A stretch of DNA of 18,933 bases from Conidiobolus incongruus B7586 (taxonomy: Eukaryota; Entomophthoromycota; Entomophthoromycetes; Entomophthorales; Conidiobolaceae). The DNA is taken from contig JNEM01013246.1 of the NCBI GenBank assembly GCA_000697335.1, positions 1 to 18,933 on the forward strand, in the 5' to 3' direction. Positions 18,533 to 18,933 of this stretch are shown piece after piece (the first letter of the stretch is position 1; the number at the start of each line of letters is the position of its first letter). A model generated the notes under the pieces. The model had not been told where the DNA came from, made no database searches, and saw only the letters and a list, made by a program, of their open reading frames with translations. Made by a program: the position numbers and the translations under genes.

Positions 18533-18933
18533 TTAATAATAAGGAGTGTAAGTAGTAGCAGGCTTGTACCAACTGGAACCACCAGAGTATGAAGCAGAGT
18601 TACCAGCATTGGTAGTGGTAGTGCTACCACCAATGGAGACTTGATCGTTAGTGTACGATGTACCAGATACTCCTTGGGTAGTGAATCCTCCAACAAAATT
18701 GCTTCCAGAAGCAGCTGAGTTGGAGAAGTTAGTGACTGATCCTCCAACTGTCGATGATTGACCAGAGCTGCTAGGTCCATATGAGCCATAGGTATCATAA
18801 GATGGAGTGTTGGTAGATGAGCTGTATTGAGTTTGAGATCCTCCAATGGTGTTAGATGTGGCAGCTTGGTTATTATAGTTAGTGCCTACTGATCCATATT
18901 TAGTGATTTCTTGACCGAAATTGCTAGCAGTTC
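18533..18933 (-). CDS. Ser/Thr/Gly-rich secreted protein (copy 3, 5' end outside window)
   Basis: The C-terminal 132 residues and stop codon of a close relative of the intact protein at 8721-9317, on the opposite strand. The frame is open throughout and ends WYKPATTYTPYY. It matches residues 67-198 of copy 2 with only about 11 base differences over the whole visible part, including the stop codon (TAA for TAG). Visible protein differences include Ala for Thr in NNQA[AT]TS, Gly for Glu in SY[GE]PSS, SNFVGG for SNVVGG, and Thr for Ser near the end. The four GG motifs are conserved. The signal peptide and promoter lie beyond the window, so I cannot tell whether the whole gene is intact. Expected role as for copy 2: a secreted or wall-associated protein of unknown function. 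Confidence 0.8.
   Translation of the reverse strand, partial: TASNFGQEITKYGSVGTNYNNQAATSNTIGGSQTQYSSSTNTPSYDTYGSYGPSSSGQSSTVGGSVTNFSNSAASGSNFVGGFTTQGVSGTSYTNDQVSIGGSTTTTNAGNSASYSGGSSWYKPATTYTPYY

Noticed and set aside
1-18933. Search for transposons, virus-like elements, CRISPR arrays, rRNA and tRNA genes
   Set aside because: No transposase, integrase or polymerase-like reading frame, no long terminal repeats, no regularly spaced repeats and no RNA gene core was recognised by eye. Divergent or short elements could have been missed.

Overview
This is an extremely AT-rich eukaryotic nuclear window. By eye the gene-free DNA is about four-fifths A+T or more, while coding stretches are clearly richer in G+C. 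Genes are compact, with few or short introns, TATA-like boxes close to the start codon and AATAAA-like 3' signals. A rhodopsin-like (family A) seven-helix receptor, together with a second fungal-looking seven-helix protein, suggests an early-diverging fungus. From recall, Conidiobolus-like Entomophthorales have AT-rich genomes and expanded families of such receptors. This assignment is inference; no database was searched.

Layout. 1-4294 is gene-free apart from faint gene relics; the one at 1278-1560 is a decayed copy of the 5' end of the receptor gene. 4295-5218 (-) is an intact 307-residue family A GPCR-like gene with a TATA box. 6668-7258 (+) is a broken copy of a Ser/Thr/Gly-rich secreted-protein gene, and 8721-9317 (+) is an intact copy. 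11176-12204 (-) is an intact seven-helix protein of unknown function. 14360-14920 (+) is a newly recognised spliced gene for a small Asn/Ser-rich secreted protein; its 75-nt intron hides an in-frame stop. 15680-16199 (+) is an ancient relic of the same secreted-protein family, and 18533-18933 (-) is the 3' part of another copy in inverted orientation, running off the window.

Every recognisable gene makes a secretory-pathway product: two receptor-type membrane proteins and two kinds of secreted protein. The region looks like a birth-and-death neighbourhood of surface and sensing genes, with at least four copies of one secreted family and two of one receptor family, in all stages of decay. The clearest evolutionary signal is a sharp mosaic in the broken copy at 6668-7258: about 332 bp in the middle are nearly identical to the other copies, while both flanks are strongly diverged. 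This fits gene conversion from a copy like the one at 18533-18933. No virus-like element, transposon, rRNA, tRNA or CRISPR array was recognised.
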